From contig OZ026531.1 in the NCBI GenBank assembly GCA_964019695.1, positions 5,093,701 through 5,157,700 of the forward strand: a stretch of 64,000 nt of DNA. The letters run 5' to 3'. The translations under genes were made by a program, and so were the position numbers. Below the pieces are notes generated by a model. The model made no database searches, was not told the DNA's origin, and saw only the letters and a program-made list of their open reading frames with translations. Source of the DNA: Loripinus fragilis. Taxonomy: Eukaryota > Mollusca > Bivalvia > Lucinida > Lucinidae. Below, piece by piece: positions 1-11,237 of the stretch (position 1 is the first letter of the stretch; the number at the start of each line of letters is the position of its first letter).

Positions 1-800
1 AATAGAAAACATCCCAGAATGCATCTTTATAAAATATCACAGAAAGCATCATTATATGGGCCTCCTCCCCAAGAGAAAACCTGTCTTCGGGGTTTCTGAC
101 AAGGTCATGGTCAGACCACCCTGCTCAGCTTCTTGGTCATGCTAGAAAATTGAAATTTTGCTTGTATGATATTTTTCAATAGTGCAAAAGCATGCAGGAT
201 TCGTCGGTTTCGGAAACGCCTGTTCCAGAGTAAAGACCTACGTCATCCTAACGTCACTAAATTACGTCAATTTTTGTGACGGCCTAGAATGCGTATATGT
301 AAAGTACAAAAGCCATGCATCAACATCATCATCAGGTTTTGATTAACATGCAGGTGCAGGAGCATCTTCCACATCAGTGGGCCCCTCTCCAGGTAACTGG
401 CTAGCCGCACACAGAGCAGATCTTACTTTGGGTAAGACTGCCATTTGTATATTTGTAGCAAAGTTTTATGGAAGGATGCTCTTCCTTTCATCAACTAAGA
501 AACTTTCAGCAGTCCAAGACCTCCTCCTATGAATTGCAGCATGTGAATTGCCTGATTAATACATGGGTTTTTGCCCGTTAAAACATGACTGTTAATAGCG
601 TGCAACATGGTTTTAATGCAATAATAAGGGAATAATAAAGGTGCTGATCAGACTGCGCGGATGCACAGGCTGCTCTGCACCTTTGTTGTTTGTTATCCCT
701 GAAAACAGGTTTTCTTGCGTTGAGGCCCATATAAACCATGCCATGAGAAAACTTGTTTTAGCTGTATGTGAACAATGAAAGCCTGGATCAGCTCACAATT
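1..800. other. VPS8 intron sequence, repeat fragments only
   Basis: No exon is recognised. 61-130 is a fragment of the GAAAACCTGTCTTCGGG repeat also seen at 12840, 45700, 48470 and 50630. 330-430 (TGCAGGTGCAGGAGCATC) recurs inverted at 38085-38175. 640-780 holds the TGATCAGACTGCGCGGATGC short repeat found many times in the window. Confidence 0.6.
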
Positions 801-932
801 AGAAAATATCACAGAATGCATTTTTATAAAACATCCCAGAATGCATCATTATACTTGAGCTGGTATCCAGCATAAGGTACAAGTTGGCATACATGCTTAC
901 AGCATAGATTTAAATCAAACTGCGTATCTGCA

Positions 933-1389
933 CAGGCTTTTAAGTGCCCATCAACAGAAAAGTAGGGAAAAAGTAGGGATACAAATTTGGAAAAAGTAGT
1001 GAAAAAGTAGGGATTATCGGTGTAAAAAAAGTAGGGATAGTAGGGCTTTTCCAAATATAACATTCATTACATAAGCTGTTTGAAATAAGTCATTTCAGAT
1101 TAAATGAGCAGGATAATACCTGTGACAATAGTCTTAGCCAAACAGAGAGACTTTTAGGTTAAACATTAAAATTTGAGGTGTTAAGCGGCGCAATGAACAT
1201 AGAAGTAATTTATAAAACCCGAGCGAGCGAGGGAAAATTATCTGGATTTTTACACATAAATGACATTTAAGAGTGAAAAAGTAGGGATAGTAGGGCATTT
1301 TCATGAAAAAGTAGGGAAAAGTAGGAGCAGATCAAAAAAGTAGGGAAAAGTAGGAAAAATAGGAAAAGTAGGGTCCACTTGAAAGCCTG
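933..1389. repeat. Element with AAAAAGTAGGGA repeats
   Basis: Short inverted ends (CAGGCTTTTAAG / CTTGAAAGCCTG) bound two clusters of direct AAAAAGTAGGGA-type repeats (960-1050 and 1270-1375). It contains no coding potential beyond spurious frames. Confidence 0.5.
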
Positions 1390-1664
1390 TCTGCACAGTC
1401 TGATCAGAGTTTAAGTTTTGTGCCTGAAGAAACGTGTGACTCTTGGCTACCCATAGATCACCTATCAAAGACTCTGATAAGACTATGCAGATACGCAGGC
1501 TGATCTGAGTCTTTGATGGGCACACATACCAACTTTTTCTGGACACCTGCTCATATAATTTATGCCATGAGAAAACTTGTTTTCACTATGTGAACAATGA
1601 AATGTGAGGCTTGCCAAGCATTTTATCACTTTTTGGCAATGAGTTAAATAAATTCAATAATACA

Positions 1665-1876
1665 AGAGCACGAATATTAGATTCTATTTATCATATGACA
1701 TTAAGATTGCTTTGAAATCTAAATCTCTAAAAAACATTATAATTTTGTCATTATGTACGCAATGTTGTTATGGACGTCATAACGTTTCCTGAAAATCTTT
1801 AAACCACTAGTGGTTTATGGATTTTATTGCATGGCCTTATAACACTCCTAGATGTGACGTCATTTGATAAAGTAAG
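1665..1876 (+). mobile_element. MITE copy, paired with 55686-55935
   Basis: About 210 bp holding TTATCATATGACATTAAG, AACCACTAGTGGTTTATGG and TGACGTCATTTGATAAAG. The reverse complement of the same unit is at 55686-55935. The element family is not recognised. Confidence 0.6.
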
Positions 1877-2225
1877 ATATTAAGAAATTTGTCCTATCAA
1901 CAGGATTAATTGGAGCTTAACCCGACTGATACTGATAAACAGCTACTTTGGCAAACAGTGAAGACCAAGATGAAATACTGTTTGCTAAGATAAATACAAT
2001 CTTTAGGGACATAACTTGACTTGATCCCGAGTTTATTTTTTTTCTACTGCTGCCTGTGTCCCAGGTACTGAGGTACTGGGGTAGGCAGCATGTGGCTAGA
2101 CATAAATAAATCATAATTCAGAAATTTTGACCCGTGACCCCTTAAAATACAAAATGGACAATCTATACTTATTCTAACAACATGCATAGGAAAATCCATC
2201 AGAATGAAAATGGTTAAGAACTCAC

Positions 2226-2292
2226 AGTAAAACCAACTCCTTCCACCATTATTGACAAGAGTATATCCACTATCTTCTGTCTTTTTCTCATA
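2226..2292 (-). CDS. VPS8: VPS8 exon 19, solenoid
   Basis: This 67-nt exon completes Gly and encodes MRKRQKIVDILLSIMVEGVG then FT. It matches QQRIVDILLKVMVENSDFT. The acceptor is TTTTTTTCAG|TATGAG and the donor ACT|GTGAGT. It is the last exon in view; the segment PSQVG.LFTFLARQ that should follow was not found between 1 and 2225. Confidence 0.92.
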
Positions 2293-2399
2293 CTGAAAAA
2301 AATCCAATAAAAGCCTTATCTTGCTACGGTAAATGTTTTCTGACACTTCAAACCCTAGTTGCTTGCCAAAAACAGGGGTAACCACCTACGTCATAGAAT

Positions 2400-2826
2400 G
2401 GATGTTGTAAACACGCAGTATGATGCCATCTTTGATTTACAAGGTAAGTTGTTCCCTTCTTAAATATATACAAATTAGCATCTGTCAAGACTAAGCAGTG
2501 CAGGCGGTGCCTACCATCAAGCTTGAACAGAATATATAATGGTCATGCCCAGAAATGCTGTTGCCTTTATAATCATTCACCCACAAATATCGAAGCTGGT
2601 GACTGCTAAAATTATCCTCGTGTCTCCCGCTTCGATACTTGTGAGTGAATGATTACAAAGGCAACAGCATTTCTGGGCGTGATCATTATATGTTCGGCCC
2701 AAGTAGGATGCTAGTCACCGCCTGCACTGCTTAGTTTTGACAGACATTTATTTGTATAATTTTACGAAGGGAAAAACTTACCTTGTAAATCAAAGATGGC
2801 GCCGTACTATGTGTTTGCAACATCCA
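2400..2826. mobile_element. 427-bp fold-back element
   Basis: Two arms of roughly 200 nt are inverted copies: GGATGTTGTAAACAC...ATCTTTGATTTACAAGGTAA on the left and TTACCTTGTAAATCAAAGAT...GTTTGCAACATCC on the right, centred near 2612. The inner part includes AGGCAACAGCATTTCTGGGC. It starts about 110 nt upstream of the exon 19 acceptor. Confidence 0.8.
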
Positions 2827-3091
2827 TGCTATGACAGTGGTTGTTACTCTGCAAAAAGGCCTAGACAAACAGCGCAGATCCAGATTAAGAAGCAGTCTGA
2901 TCAGGGTCTTCTCTGTTTGCTTTTCTGCCAAGCAGTTTTTTTAAATTCCAGCCCTGATAACCAACATATTATTTCAGAACAGATTGAGAAGTGTTCAAAA
3001 TTTTAGAACATTTACAGTATATCAGATATGTAGCACTGAGCTGAGAAGCAGGTTTTATCAGCAAGCATGTAGCAATATACTTTTAAATTAG

Positions 3092-4855
3092 AGGTCAACC
3101 TCGCTATGTCAAACTTGCTTATCTTGAATACACGGCATATGTCGAAGTGATCATCCATTCAGAGCATTTCCCCTATATTACTTTGTATTTCAAACCTGTT
3201 TATGTCGAACTCGGTTATCACGAAATCTCAGCTATATCAAAGTGGTTTTTCATTCCCCCAAAATAGTTTTCCGCTTCTTTACCACTACTTATGTCTAAAT
3301 AAAATTTGTGTTGGTCAAAAAATTAAACAATATGAATGTCAAACAAAGTAATAAACATTCAGACAATAGCCTTTAATATTGTCCTGTATAATCCATTGTT
3401 GCTGATAATCCCCAATAAGTTATAGTGTGGAGGCTGCCATTGTTCATTATCAGCTGTTTGTGTATAAATAATTGCATCGATTGACCTTGACAATGCATAA
3501 CTCCCCAGGTGTGCTTGATTTGAACATCAGAAAATAAGCAGTGCCATTAAAGTTTTAATGTTGTTTATCGGTGTCCTTTGATGAGATATTCTTAAAAACT
3601 TGGCTTGGTTTTTATGTTGTTTATTCTCTTGAAAAAAAATCGGAAATTCGAATAACTAAAAAAAATAGTGAGTATGATCTGGAAATACCACAATCACAAA
3701 CTGCAGACAAACCCATGGCACCACAAGGAAGAGCAACACAACAATCATGAGACACCAGGAAGGCAAACTTAGCAAAGCAACCAGCTCTCTCTTCTAAAGT
3801 TTGTTTTCACCATTTCCCTATTATCAGTAACTTAAAATAAAAGCGCTGCAGGCATGCAACATAACCCGCCACGGGATATTTTCAATGCAAAGAAAATCAT
3901 TTTGAAACTAGACCTTTTCATGCAAAGTTTGAAGAAAATCGGTAAAGAAATGCCAAAGATAGATAATGAAAAAACAATTTATAATGTCAATCAAGGGCCA
4001 TAACTCTGTACTTATTTGTCTAAATTTATCAATCTGCAATACCAAGACAGTACTTTTCAATATCAACTCTTATACCAGTTTGAAGAAAATCTGTAAAAAA
4101 ATGCCAAAGATAGAGAGTGAAAACAAATTTCCAACGTCAATCAAGGGCTATTACTCTGTACTTATTTGTCAAAATTTACCCATCTGCAATCCCAGAACAC
4201 TCCTTCACAATATTGACTTTCATACCAAGTTTGAAGAAAATCGGTAAAGGAATGCCAAAGATAGAGAGTGAAAACCAATTTCTAACGTCAATCAAGGGCC
4301 GTAGCTCTGTACTTATTTGTCAAAAATTTACCCATCTGCAATCCAAGGAAACTCTTTCACAGTACCAACTCTCATAGCAAGTTTGAAGAAAATTGCTTAA
4401 AACTGCTCCCAGCAGAGAGTGAAAACGATGCCCTGACGGACGGACGTACAGAAAGATAGACGGACGGACACTGGAAGGCAATTTTTTGAATGGAGATTAT
4501 AACACAATACCCTGCACTTTTTAAAGTGGCAGGGTATAAAAATCACCCTTTCTGCAATATTGCTTATCCTTCGCTAAGGCTGTGGCATCAGGGCGTTCCA
4601 CAACGTAATTAAAATGGAAATTAAACAAATTATGATGAATTTCTTTTGTCTTGATTTCTATCCGGTTTTCAGTATCCAGTTTTAGTAGGAACAATTTTAC
4701 TACACTTTACTGCACATGTACTGCAAGAGTATGTCTTGGAGAAATTGAACATGTACATCATATTTGGGTGACATCACATTTTGCTTATGTCGAACTTCAG
4801 ATAAGTGGAAGTATTTTCTCCATTCCCTTAGACTTTGAGATAGTGAGGTTGACCT
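3092..4855. mobile_element. Tc1/pogo-like TIR element with a nested pearl-like insertion
   Basis: The termini AGGTCAACCTCGCTATG and ATAGTGAGGTTGACCT are inverted, with TATGTCGAAC-type subterminal repeats as in many pogo/Tigger-derived MITEs. The middle (3834-4541) is a separate repeat element. A third repeat fragment (3665-3800) is the inverse of 36590-36745. No transposase frame. Confidence 0.6.
3834..4541 (+). mobile_element. Pearl-like element with about four core repeats
   Basis: About 150-bp core repeats share AAGTTTGAAGAAAATCGGTA, GAAATGCCAAAGATAGA and AATCAAGGGCCATAACTCTG. They are followed by GGACGGACGTACAG...GACGGACGGAC and a terminal hairpin TGCACTTTTTAAAGTGGCAG then GGTATAA. The order core repeats, ACGG microsatellite, hairpin is that of bivalve pearl elements (Helentron-related). 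Confidence 0.7.
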
Positions 4856-4944
4856 GCATTAAACAAAAGCCAAAACTCAAGCAATTGATTTCGGTATAAC
4901 AGATCAGCATTTAAATAAAACAGAACAAAGTAATGTTAACTATG

Positions 4945-5150
4945 CACATGCGGAGTGCAGTGGCTCAGTCCGTAGAGCGTAAGACTGGGGATCAAAGGGT
5001 TGCTAGTTCGAGACTCACTGCCAGCAGAATCACTGTGTTGTGTGCTTGAGCAAGACACTTTATCCGTTGCTTAGTACAGATTCAATCCTGGAAGGCCTAT
5101 CCTGACATGACTGAAAAATTCTTGACTGGACATAAAGCATCAAATCGAAC
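4945..5150 (+). mobile_element. tRNA-derived SINE, family A
   Basis: The tRNA-like head (CAGTGGCTCAGTCCGTAGAG as A box and GCTAGTTCGAGACTC as B box) is followed by the conserved CTTGAGCAAGACACTTTATC core and the tail GACTGGACATAAAGCATCAA. Confidence 0.8.
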
Positions 5151-5344
5151 AAAAAGCTATGCACATAAAATATATATTTAAAATACAAAATTGCAATGAA
5201 CCAATACCAAGGATAAGACAAAGTTATTTCTCTTATTTCCATTGTGGTCCCTTTATCTTAGACCTTTGCCTGCTACGAAAAAAAAAATCATTTGAAAACC
5301 TTGTATGCTGAAGTCATCTTCTTACATCATGACTAACTTCAGCA

Positions 5345-5420
5345 TTCAAACAAACAGTGTGGACCCAGATCAGTCTGCTCATCTAGGAGTAGTCTGATCT
5401 GGGTCCACACTGTTTGCTAC
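5345..5420. mobile_element. Short hairpin MITE (CAAACAGTGTGGACCC)
   Basis: Near-perfect palindrome: AACAGTGTGGACCCAGATCA and TGATCTGGGTCCACACTGTT around a CATCTAGGAG loop. Relatives are at 27135, 29488, 32960 and 44222. Confidence 0.8.
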
Positions 5421-5734
5421 AGAGACGTTTCAAATGGACTAGCAGACAATATTTAGTCATGATTGGCAGCCAAAGAGTTGCATATTTTTGGCTAGCTCAT
5501 ATAAACTGTTGTAATATTCCTAAACAGGCCCCTGATATTTTGAAAGAAATATTAGAACTTTTTGTCTTGGTTCTTGTCCTAAACTTCTACTTAACTTAAC
5601 AATCTGATGAGATGTATAAGGTAGTTCTGGAATGACAAACAGTATCAATCCTGATCAGACTGCTGCTGATCTGGGGTTACACTATTTTTGCTCAAGCCTG
5701 GCTCAGGCATTCAGTTACGAGTGTGTACCAAAGT

Positions 5735-5890
5735 AAATAGTTTTCTTATTTCTCAACCAAAACATATGTTGTGGGTACTCAAAAGAACCGTCTCAATGAG
5801 ACGGTTCTTTTGAGCACCCAAAACATATGTTAAAACTGATGGGTAAGAAAATATTTACAATTATACGCTCAAAAATTGTGTTTATCTAAA
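5735..5890 (+). mobile_element. GAGACGGTTC hairpin MITE
   Basis: The perfect core hairpin AAAGAACCGTCTCA/TGAGACGGTTCTTT is flanked by outer arms AACATATGTTGTGGGTACTC and GAGCACCCAAAACATATGTT. It is one of about a dozen copies; the preceding AGTTACGAGTGTGTACC is shared by most, so it belongs to the element or to a preferred host repeat. Confidence 0.85.
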
Positions 5891-5942
5891 CCTATATACA
5901 GACTATTTAGGGCATATAATTTTTCTGTATAAAATGTCTCAC

Positions 5943-5977
5943 CCTTCAGAAGTGTTGAACTCCTCTTCTTCAAAAGC
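5943..5977 (-). CDS. VPS8: VPS8 exon 18, acidic micro-exon
   Basis: This 35-nt exon encodes AFEEEEFNTSE plus GG, matching the short acidic linker after NVLAL in vertebrates (TFEDFKND). The acceptor is GTTTTTCAG|GCTTTT and the donor GG|GTGAGA. Phase 0 in and phase 2 out fit exons 17 and 19 exactly. This is the exon with least sequence support, but phase and position agree. Confidence 0.85.
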
Positions 5978-6154
5978 CTGAAAAACAATGAAACTCAATA
6001 TGATTATACTATACAACAAGTGATTTTGGTCGAGGTGGAAATGGAGAGTTATTAAAAATCGAACGAAGCGGAGTTCAATATGATTAAGTCCACCTTTTAA
6101 TAACACTTCATGTTCAGAGAAATGTTTTATAATATGGTAAAAATATTTTTATCC

Positions 6155-8440
6155 CCATGCTTTTTTAAAAAAAAGCAAAGGGGATATTGTTATCGCCTCG
6201 ATCCATCCGTCCGTTATGCTATCTCCTCCTAAACCATTGGACGAAATTCAACCAAATTTGGAGCTTGAGTTACTCACATGAATGGGGCGTGTAACGTCAA
6301 TTTTTTTTTGGCCCCGTCCCCTGGGGCCCTGGGGAGGGGTCAAAAGGTCAAATATCATTTAATTTCAATTACAAAGTCAATTTCAAAGATTTTTATACCA
6401 AACTTTGTGTGTTCTCACAAATGAAAGATACAAAACATATCAGACGGGTTTTTATCCCCACACTTTTTTAAAAAAAGCAAAGGGGATATTGTTATCGCCT
6501 CCGTCCGTACGTCTGTCCGTTATGCTATCTCCTCCTAAACCCTTGGAGGAAATTCAACCAAAAAAATTTGGTGTGTGAGTTACTCACATGAATGGGGCGT
6601 GCAACGGCAACATTTTTTCTGGCCCCCTGGGGCCCTGGGGAGGGGTCAAAAGGTCAAATATCATTTAATTTCAATTAGAAAGTCAATTTCAAAGATTTTT
6701 TTACCAAACTTTGTGTTTGTTCTCACAAATGAAAGATACAAAACATATAAGACGGGATTTTTATTCTGTTGCCTGGGTCATGCCCCAGGGGTCGAACTTT
6801 TGGGCTCTGGGGGTGCCCAGGGGGTCAAAAAAATATTTCAAACATGGTCATGTGGCATATCAAATCGACTGGGATGACAAGCAGAACAGAATGCAAGTAA
6901 AATTTTCATCCTAGGGTCAAACTGGTGACCATGGGGTGAGGTCAAAAGGTCAAACATCATTAAATTTCTGTTAACATGTCAATTTCAAAGATTTTTATAC
7001 CTAACTTTGTGTGTGTTGTACAAATGAAAGATACAAAACATATCAGACAGGATTTTCATTCTGTCACCTATGACATGCCAAAGGGGTGGGACTTTGGGGT
7101 CCTGGGGGTGCCCAGGGGGGTCAAAAAAATTTTTTTTCAAACATGGTCATGCGGCATATCAAATCGGTGGGGATAACGGGCAAAACAAAATGCGAGTAAA
7201 ATTTATATCCTAGGGTCAAACTGGTGACCTTGAGGTGAGGTCAAAAGGTCAAATATCATTAAATTTTGGTTACCATGTCAATTTCAATTTTATATACCAA
7301 ACTTTGCGTGTGTTCTCACAAACAAAGGATAGAAAACATATTGAACAGAATTTTCATTCTGTTGCTGGGATCATACCCCAGGGGTGGGACTCAAGGGTGC
7401 TGGGGGGGGGGGGGGGGGGGTCAAAAACTTTAGCGTGGTGATTTGCGATGGCGCCCCATCGACTGCGCATTCTAGTTTATTCTGTCGCCTGGGTCATGCC
7501 CTAGGGGTGGGACTTGGGAGTACTTAGGGGCCAAAATCAAATTCAGTCCTGCTGTCTGTCCGTTATGCTATCTCCTCCTAAACCATTTGACAAAATTCAA
7601 CCAAATTTGGTGTGTGAATAATCATATGAATGGGGCATGCAACATCAATTTTTTTTTTCCCTTGCCCCCTGGGGCCTTGGGGGGGGGGGGGGGTCAAAAG
7701 GTCAAATATCATTTAATTTCAATTACAAAGTCAATCTCAAAGATTTTTAAACCGAACTTTGTGTGTGTTCTCACAAATGAAAGATACAAAACATATCAGA
7801 GGGTTTTTTTTTCTGTCGCCTGGGTCATGCCCTAGGGGTGGGACTTGGCGGTACTTAGGGGCCAAAATCAAATTCCATCCTGCTGTCTGTCCGTTATGCT
7901 ATCTCCTCCTAAACTATTGGACGAAATTCAACCAAATTTAGTATGTGAGTTACTCACATGAATGGGGCGTGCAACGGCTAATTTTTTTTGGCCCCAACCC
8001 CTGGGGCCTGGGGAGGGGTCAAAAGGTCAAATATTTAATTTCAATTACAAAATCAATTTCAAAGATTTTTATTCCAAACTTTGTGTGTGTTCTCACAAAT
8101 GAAAGATACAAAACATATCAGACGGGATTTTCATTTTGTAGCCTGGGTCATGCCCAAGTTGTGGGACTTTGGGGCGCTGGGGGTGCCCGGGTGGTCAAAA
8201 AAATAATTTGCAAACATGGTCAGGTGGCATATCAAATCGACGAGGATGACGAGCAGAACAGAATGCAAGTAAAATTTTCATCCTAGGGTCAAACTGGTGA
8301 CCATGGGGTGAGGTCTAAGGTCAAATATCATTAAATTTCCGTTACCATGTCAATTTCAAAGATTTTAATACCAAACTTTGTGTGTGTTCTCACAAATGAA
8401 AGATACAAAACATATCAGACGGGATTTTAGCTCTTTGCAT
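6155..8440 (+). mobile_element. Cluster of pearl-like elements with GGTCAAA core repeats
   Basis: Several head-to-tail partial units share TCCGTTATGCTATCTCCTCC, TTACTCACATGAATGGGGCG, GGTCAAAAGGTCAAATATCA and CATGGTCATGTGGCATATCA. Purine-rich tracts such as GGGGCCCTGGGGAGGGG occur, and one unit has an 18-G run (about 7403-7420). Ends such as GATGGCGCCCCATCGACTGC then GCATTCTAG are seen at 7447-7475. An inverted relative fills 63310-64000. The short frames here (CVLTNERYKTYQT and similar) come from the repeat. Confidence 0.7.
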
Positions 8441-8606
8441 GCTGGAATTTTTTTCATGAGTTTTTGTCATCTGTAGATTTTTTTCATAGTTAATTATATT
8501 GAAAAATTATTTCAGAAATAACAGCAGTAAGTCAAACAGTTTGGATCCATTCTGTCCTGTCTGATTTGGGTCAAATAATGTTTGCTAAGGTTATCAGCAG
8601 AGGATA
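8430..8606 (+). mobile_element. CTCTTTGCATGCTGG MITE, truncated
   Basis: About 180 bp of a MITE whose intact ends are TTAACTCTTTGCATGCTGG and CCAGCAGGCAAAGAGTTAA. Internal landmarks are TTTGGATCC and GGTTATCAGCAGA. It ends against the duplicate of exon 17. Other copies are at 9210, 9722, 16018 and 20292. Confidence 0.65.
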
Positions 8607-8631
8607 CTGGAAGGTAAAGAATTATACTAAC

Positions 8632-8719
8632 CAATGCAAGGACATTCAAGAACTCCCTAGTATCAAATGAGAGTAGTGTTCTCAAGTAAGGATACATCTG
8701 CTCATACTGGGACTTATTC
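8632..8719 (-). CDS. VPS8: Duplicate of the 3' part of VPS8 exon 17 (possible alternative exon)
   Basis: This is a second copy of the exon-17 tail. It is open and encodes NKSQYEQMYPYLRTLLSFDT then REFLNVLAL, with a CAG-Y in place of P-D. It has an acceptor-like TTTGTTAACCAG|GAATAAG and a donor-like TTG|GTTAGT. The gap to the parental exon is only 40 nt. Spliced directly from exon 16 it keeps frame (AG|G AAT AAG) but omits about 34 residues including LAGRAYPLGDIPEDLV. Spliced after exon 17 it meets TAA at the second codon. Confidence 0.55.
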
Positions 8720-8759
8720 CTGGTTAACAAAGGTGTAAAGAATGGTACTGTATACCTAC

Positions 8760-8952
8760 CAATGCAAGAACATTCAAGAACTCCCTTGTATCAAATGAGA
8801 GTAGTGTTCTCAAGTAAGGATACATCTGCTCATCTGGGGACTTATTTTTGGTGTGTGAACAGATCAGGCTTTCAAATACATTCAGTTTGACAACACAGAC
8901 AAGGTCTTCTGGTATATCTCCGAGAGGGTACGCTCTTCCCGCCAAACAGCAG
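8760..8952 (-). CDS. VPS8: VPS8 exon 17, solenoid
   Basis: This 193-nt exon encodes CCLAGRAYPLGDIPEDLVCV then VKLNVFESLICSHTKNKSPD, EQMYPYLRTLLSFDTREFLN and VLAL. It matches SCCLAGRAYPLGDIPEDLV...EIYPYIRTLLHFDTREFLNVLAL. The acceptor is TTTTCACAG|CTGCTG and the donor TTG|GTAGGT. The last 88 nt are duplicated 40 nt downstream (8632-8719). Confidence 0.98.
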
Positions 8953-9209
8953 CTGTGAAAAGTAAACATCAAGTAGGACTCAAATCAAAATAACAGTGTT
9001 CAGAAATCAGAAATCACCAATACAATGTTTAAAAGAACAAAACATCCATAGAAAGCAATCAGTTTATGCTTATATTATAGTAAATATCTGATTAAAAGAT
9101 CATGATAGGTCCTGAAAACAAAATACAGCAATAATAAATTTGATCTTTTATGCAAAATGCGTGAGTGCTCAATCAGGAAATCCTGATTAATCCTGAACTT
9201 TATCACCCC

Positions 9210-9422
9210 TGAGTTTGTCTTTAATTATTTGCATGTTTTTTGTCATCCGCAGATTTCTTCAAAATAACCTTTGCAAAAAGTTGTTTCAGGAACACTATCA
9301 GAGTATCTAACACTCTGGAACCAGATCATGCCTGATGTTTTTGTCAGTCCTGATCTGGGCCAAAACTGCTTGCAAAGGTTATAAGCAGACAACAAAAGTC
9401 CTAACCAGCAGGCAAAGAGTTA
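9210..9422 (+). mobile_element. CTCTTTGCATGCTGG-family MITE
   Basis: This copy has TTTGCATGTTTTTTGTCATC, GGAACCAGATCATGCCTGAT, and the end CCAGCAGGCAAAGAGTTAA. Confidence 0.65.
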
Positions 9423-9504
9423 AACAACTTTACAAGCTTCCAGATAAAAGAGGGTACCTACAAACTAGTTGAGCAATGTCTTGAGCATAAAAATGCAATT
9501 ATTT

Positions 9505-9615
9505 TCTTACCAAGCAATCTTAACATCTGTTTTGGGTGCTCAAAAGAACCGTCTCAATTGAGACGGTTCTTTTGAGTACCCACAACATATGTCTTGGTTG
9601 AGAAATAAAAATATG
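9505..9615 (-). mobile_element. GAGACGGTTC hairpin MITE, inverted
   Basis: Core AAAGAACCGTCTCAATTGAG then ACGGTTCTTTTGAGTACC, in the opposite orientation to the 5735 copy, ending TTGGTTGAGAAATAAA. Confidence 0.8.
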
Positions 9616-9721
9616 AAAAAAAAATTCAGATACACACCTTTATCTGGAGGCCTGATGTCAAACTTATACATTTTTCAACCATAACGAATGTTGTTAGCTC
9701 AAATCCTTACCAATGTGACAC

Positions 9722-9935
9722 TACTTTTACTCTCTGTATGCTTGGTAATTTTTCATGTATCTGTGTTGATCTGTTGACTTTTTCAAAATCACCTTTCGAA
9801 AAAAAAATAAGGAAATCTATCAGAGTGTCAAATGGCTTGGATCCAGACCAGGACCAACATTCTTGGTCCAAATTGTTTGCAAAGGTTATCAGTAGATGAC
9901 TAAAGTCGCCACTAGCAAGAAAAGATTTAGAGTAC
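9722..9935 (+). mobile_element. CTCTTTGCATGCTGG-family MITE, degraded
   Basis: TACTCTCTGTATGCTTGGTA at the start, GGATCCAGACCAGGACCAAC inside, and AGCAAGAAAAGATTTAGAG at the end. Confidence 0.55.
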
Positions 9936-9969
9936 TGAAAATATGTATAAGACTATTGGTATTTTTCAA

Positions 9970-10150
9970 AATCTGGTCCTTCAGGAATATTGGGTTCTGA
10001 CCAAGAGCACAATCACGGTGCTATGGGGTGTGAGAATTGCTGTACTTTTCATTAGTTCTCATGAACAGACTCAATAAAACAGTGTCCGCTTTTTTCTTGT
10101 ATTGTAGGTTCTCTCTATTTCTGAGAGATCATTTTTTCCAGATTATGCTG
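9970..10150 (+). repeat. About 180-bp direct repeat, copy 1 (possible LTR)
   Basis: It runs from TCTGGTCCTTCAGGAATATT to TTCCAGATTAT and contains GTGTGAGAATTG, TTAGTTCTCATGAACAGACT and CAATAAAAC (a possible poly(A) signal). A second copy lies in the same orientation at 11238-11418. TGG...CCA ends would fit an LTR, but no primer-binding site, polypurine tract or clear target duplication was seen. Confidence 0.55.
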
Positions 10151-11237
10151 GTGTTACTAATAACCGTTGTACTAACTGTTTAAGACAGTCTATAAAACAA
10201 AATATTTTACAGAAACCAATGAATTACATCTTGTTAAACTGATCATTCATTCTTTCAATAGAAACAAACGATATATGCTTCAAAATGAAGTTTAACTTGC
10301 TGAAAACCTAATTTATATTGGGCGACCCTAGCCGATATTTTGAATGTCTGTTGTTACTAATTACCGGTGTAAGTGTAAACAAATGCTCCAGAAAATTACC
10401 TGGGTAGAAAATTCTACACCTGATGGGTTTCTATATTGTAACAATTAGTGTCCTTCAAAGTGATAGCTGTAAAGGACCTGTTTGACAGTTTATTATATTT
10501 CTTTGCCTGTTTTTGAGAGGTATACCACTTTTTTATGAAGGTGAAAAAAAATAGTCAACACTACAATGTTTTTACAAAGATAATACTTGTTGTCTTTCAC
10601 TCATGGTCACTAATATCATCACAACTATGTTCCATGACCAAAAACAGATCACACAGTCTATATTGGGGATATGCCCAACCAGAGAGTGTACCTTAAGAGC
10701 GTAGACAAACAAGATAAAATAGAGGTGGATTTTTTTATGTCTACACCTTTCAGCCATATTTGGGCATAATGTGATCCATGTGCTGAGACAAAGTTTAACG
10801 TCATCTTCAGTCTTTACGCAGAGAACCAGGCTGCCAAAACCTTCCACAACAAGGAGACACACTTTTCCAACCACAATTTCTTATTTATTTTCGATGAAAA
10901 CATAATTTTAATAATATATAACGGCAAATCCTCATCATGATTTTGGACTGTACAAACAAGAAGTAAGTCATTTACCCTCAGAAACGACATTTCTGCATTA
11001 TTTTCTTTATTGACAAGAGAAAAATGTATTGTAAACAATGTTGGATGGAAAAATCCAAATGACAACTACTCACGGGATAGTCATTTGGAGGAAACGGAAT
11101 ACACCGGTAATTAGTATACACCGGTAATTAGTGAACGAGGGATATATAGAGGTCGCAACAGCTGTCGTTGTTTCTGTGTGGAGTTGGTAAATCTTCTCCA
11201 CATGCATCGATATAGTGTTGATATTTTTTCATATTCT

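Noticed and set aside
6575..8286. Several plus-strand frames sharing SISKIFIPNFVCVLTNERYKT
   Set aside because: They recur with the pearl-like repeat unit, are broken by stops at differing places and lack any family match.
10572..10600. Minus-strand SERQQVL, identical to a string in the later part of VPS8
   Set aside because: It lies between exons 17 and 16, out of order, without neighbouring similarity or splice signals in phase. Treated as coincidence.
10572..11065. Two overlapping minus-strand frames (83 and 100 codons) between the 180-bp direct repeats
   Set aside because: Checked for gag, pol or VPS8 similarity; none was seen.
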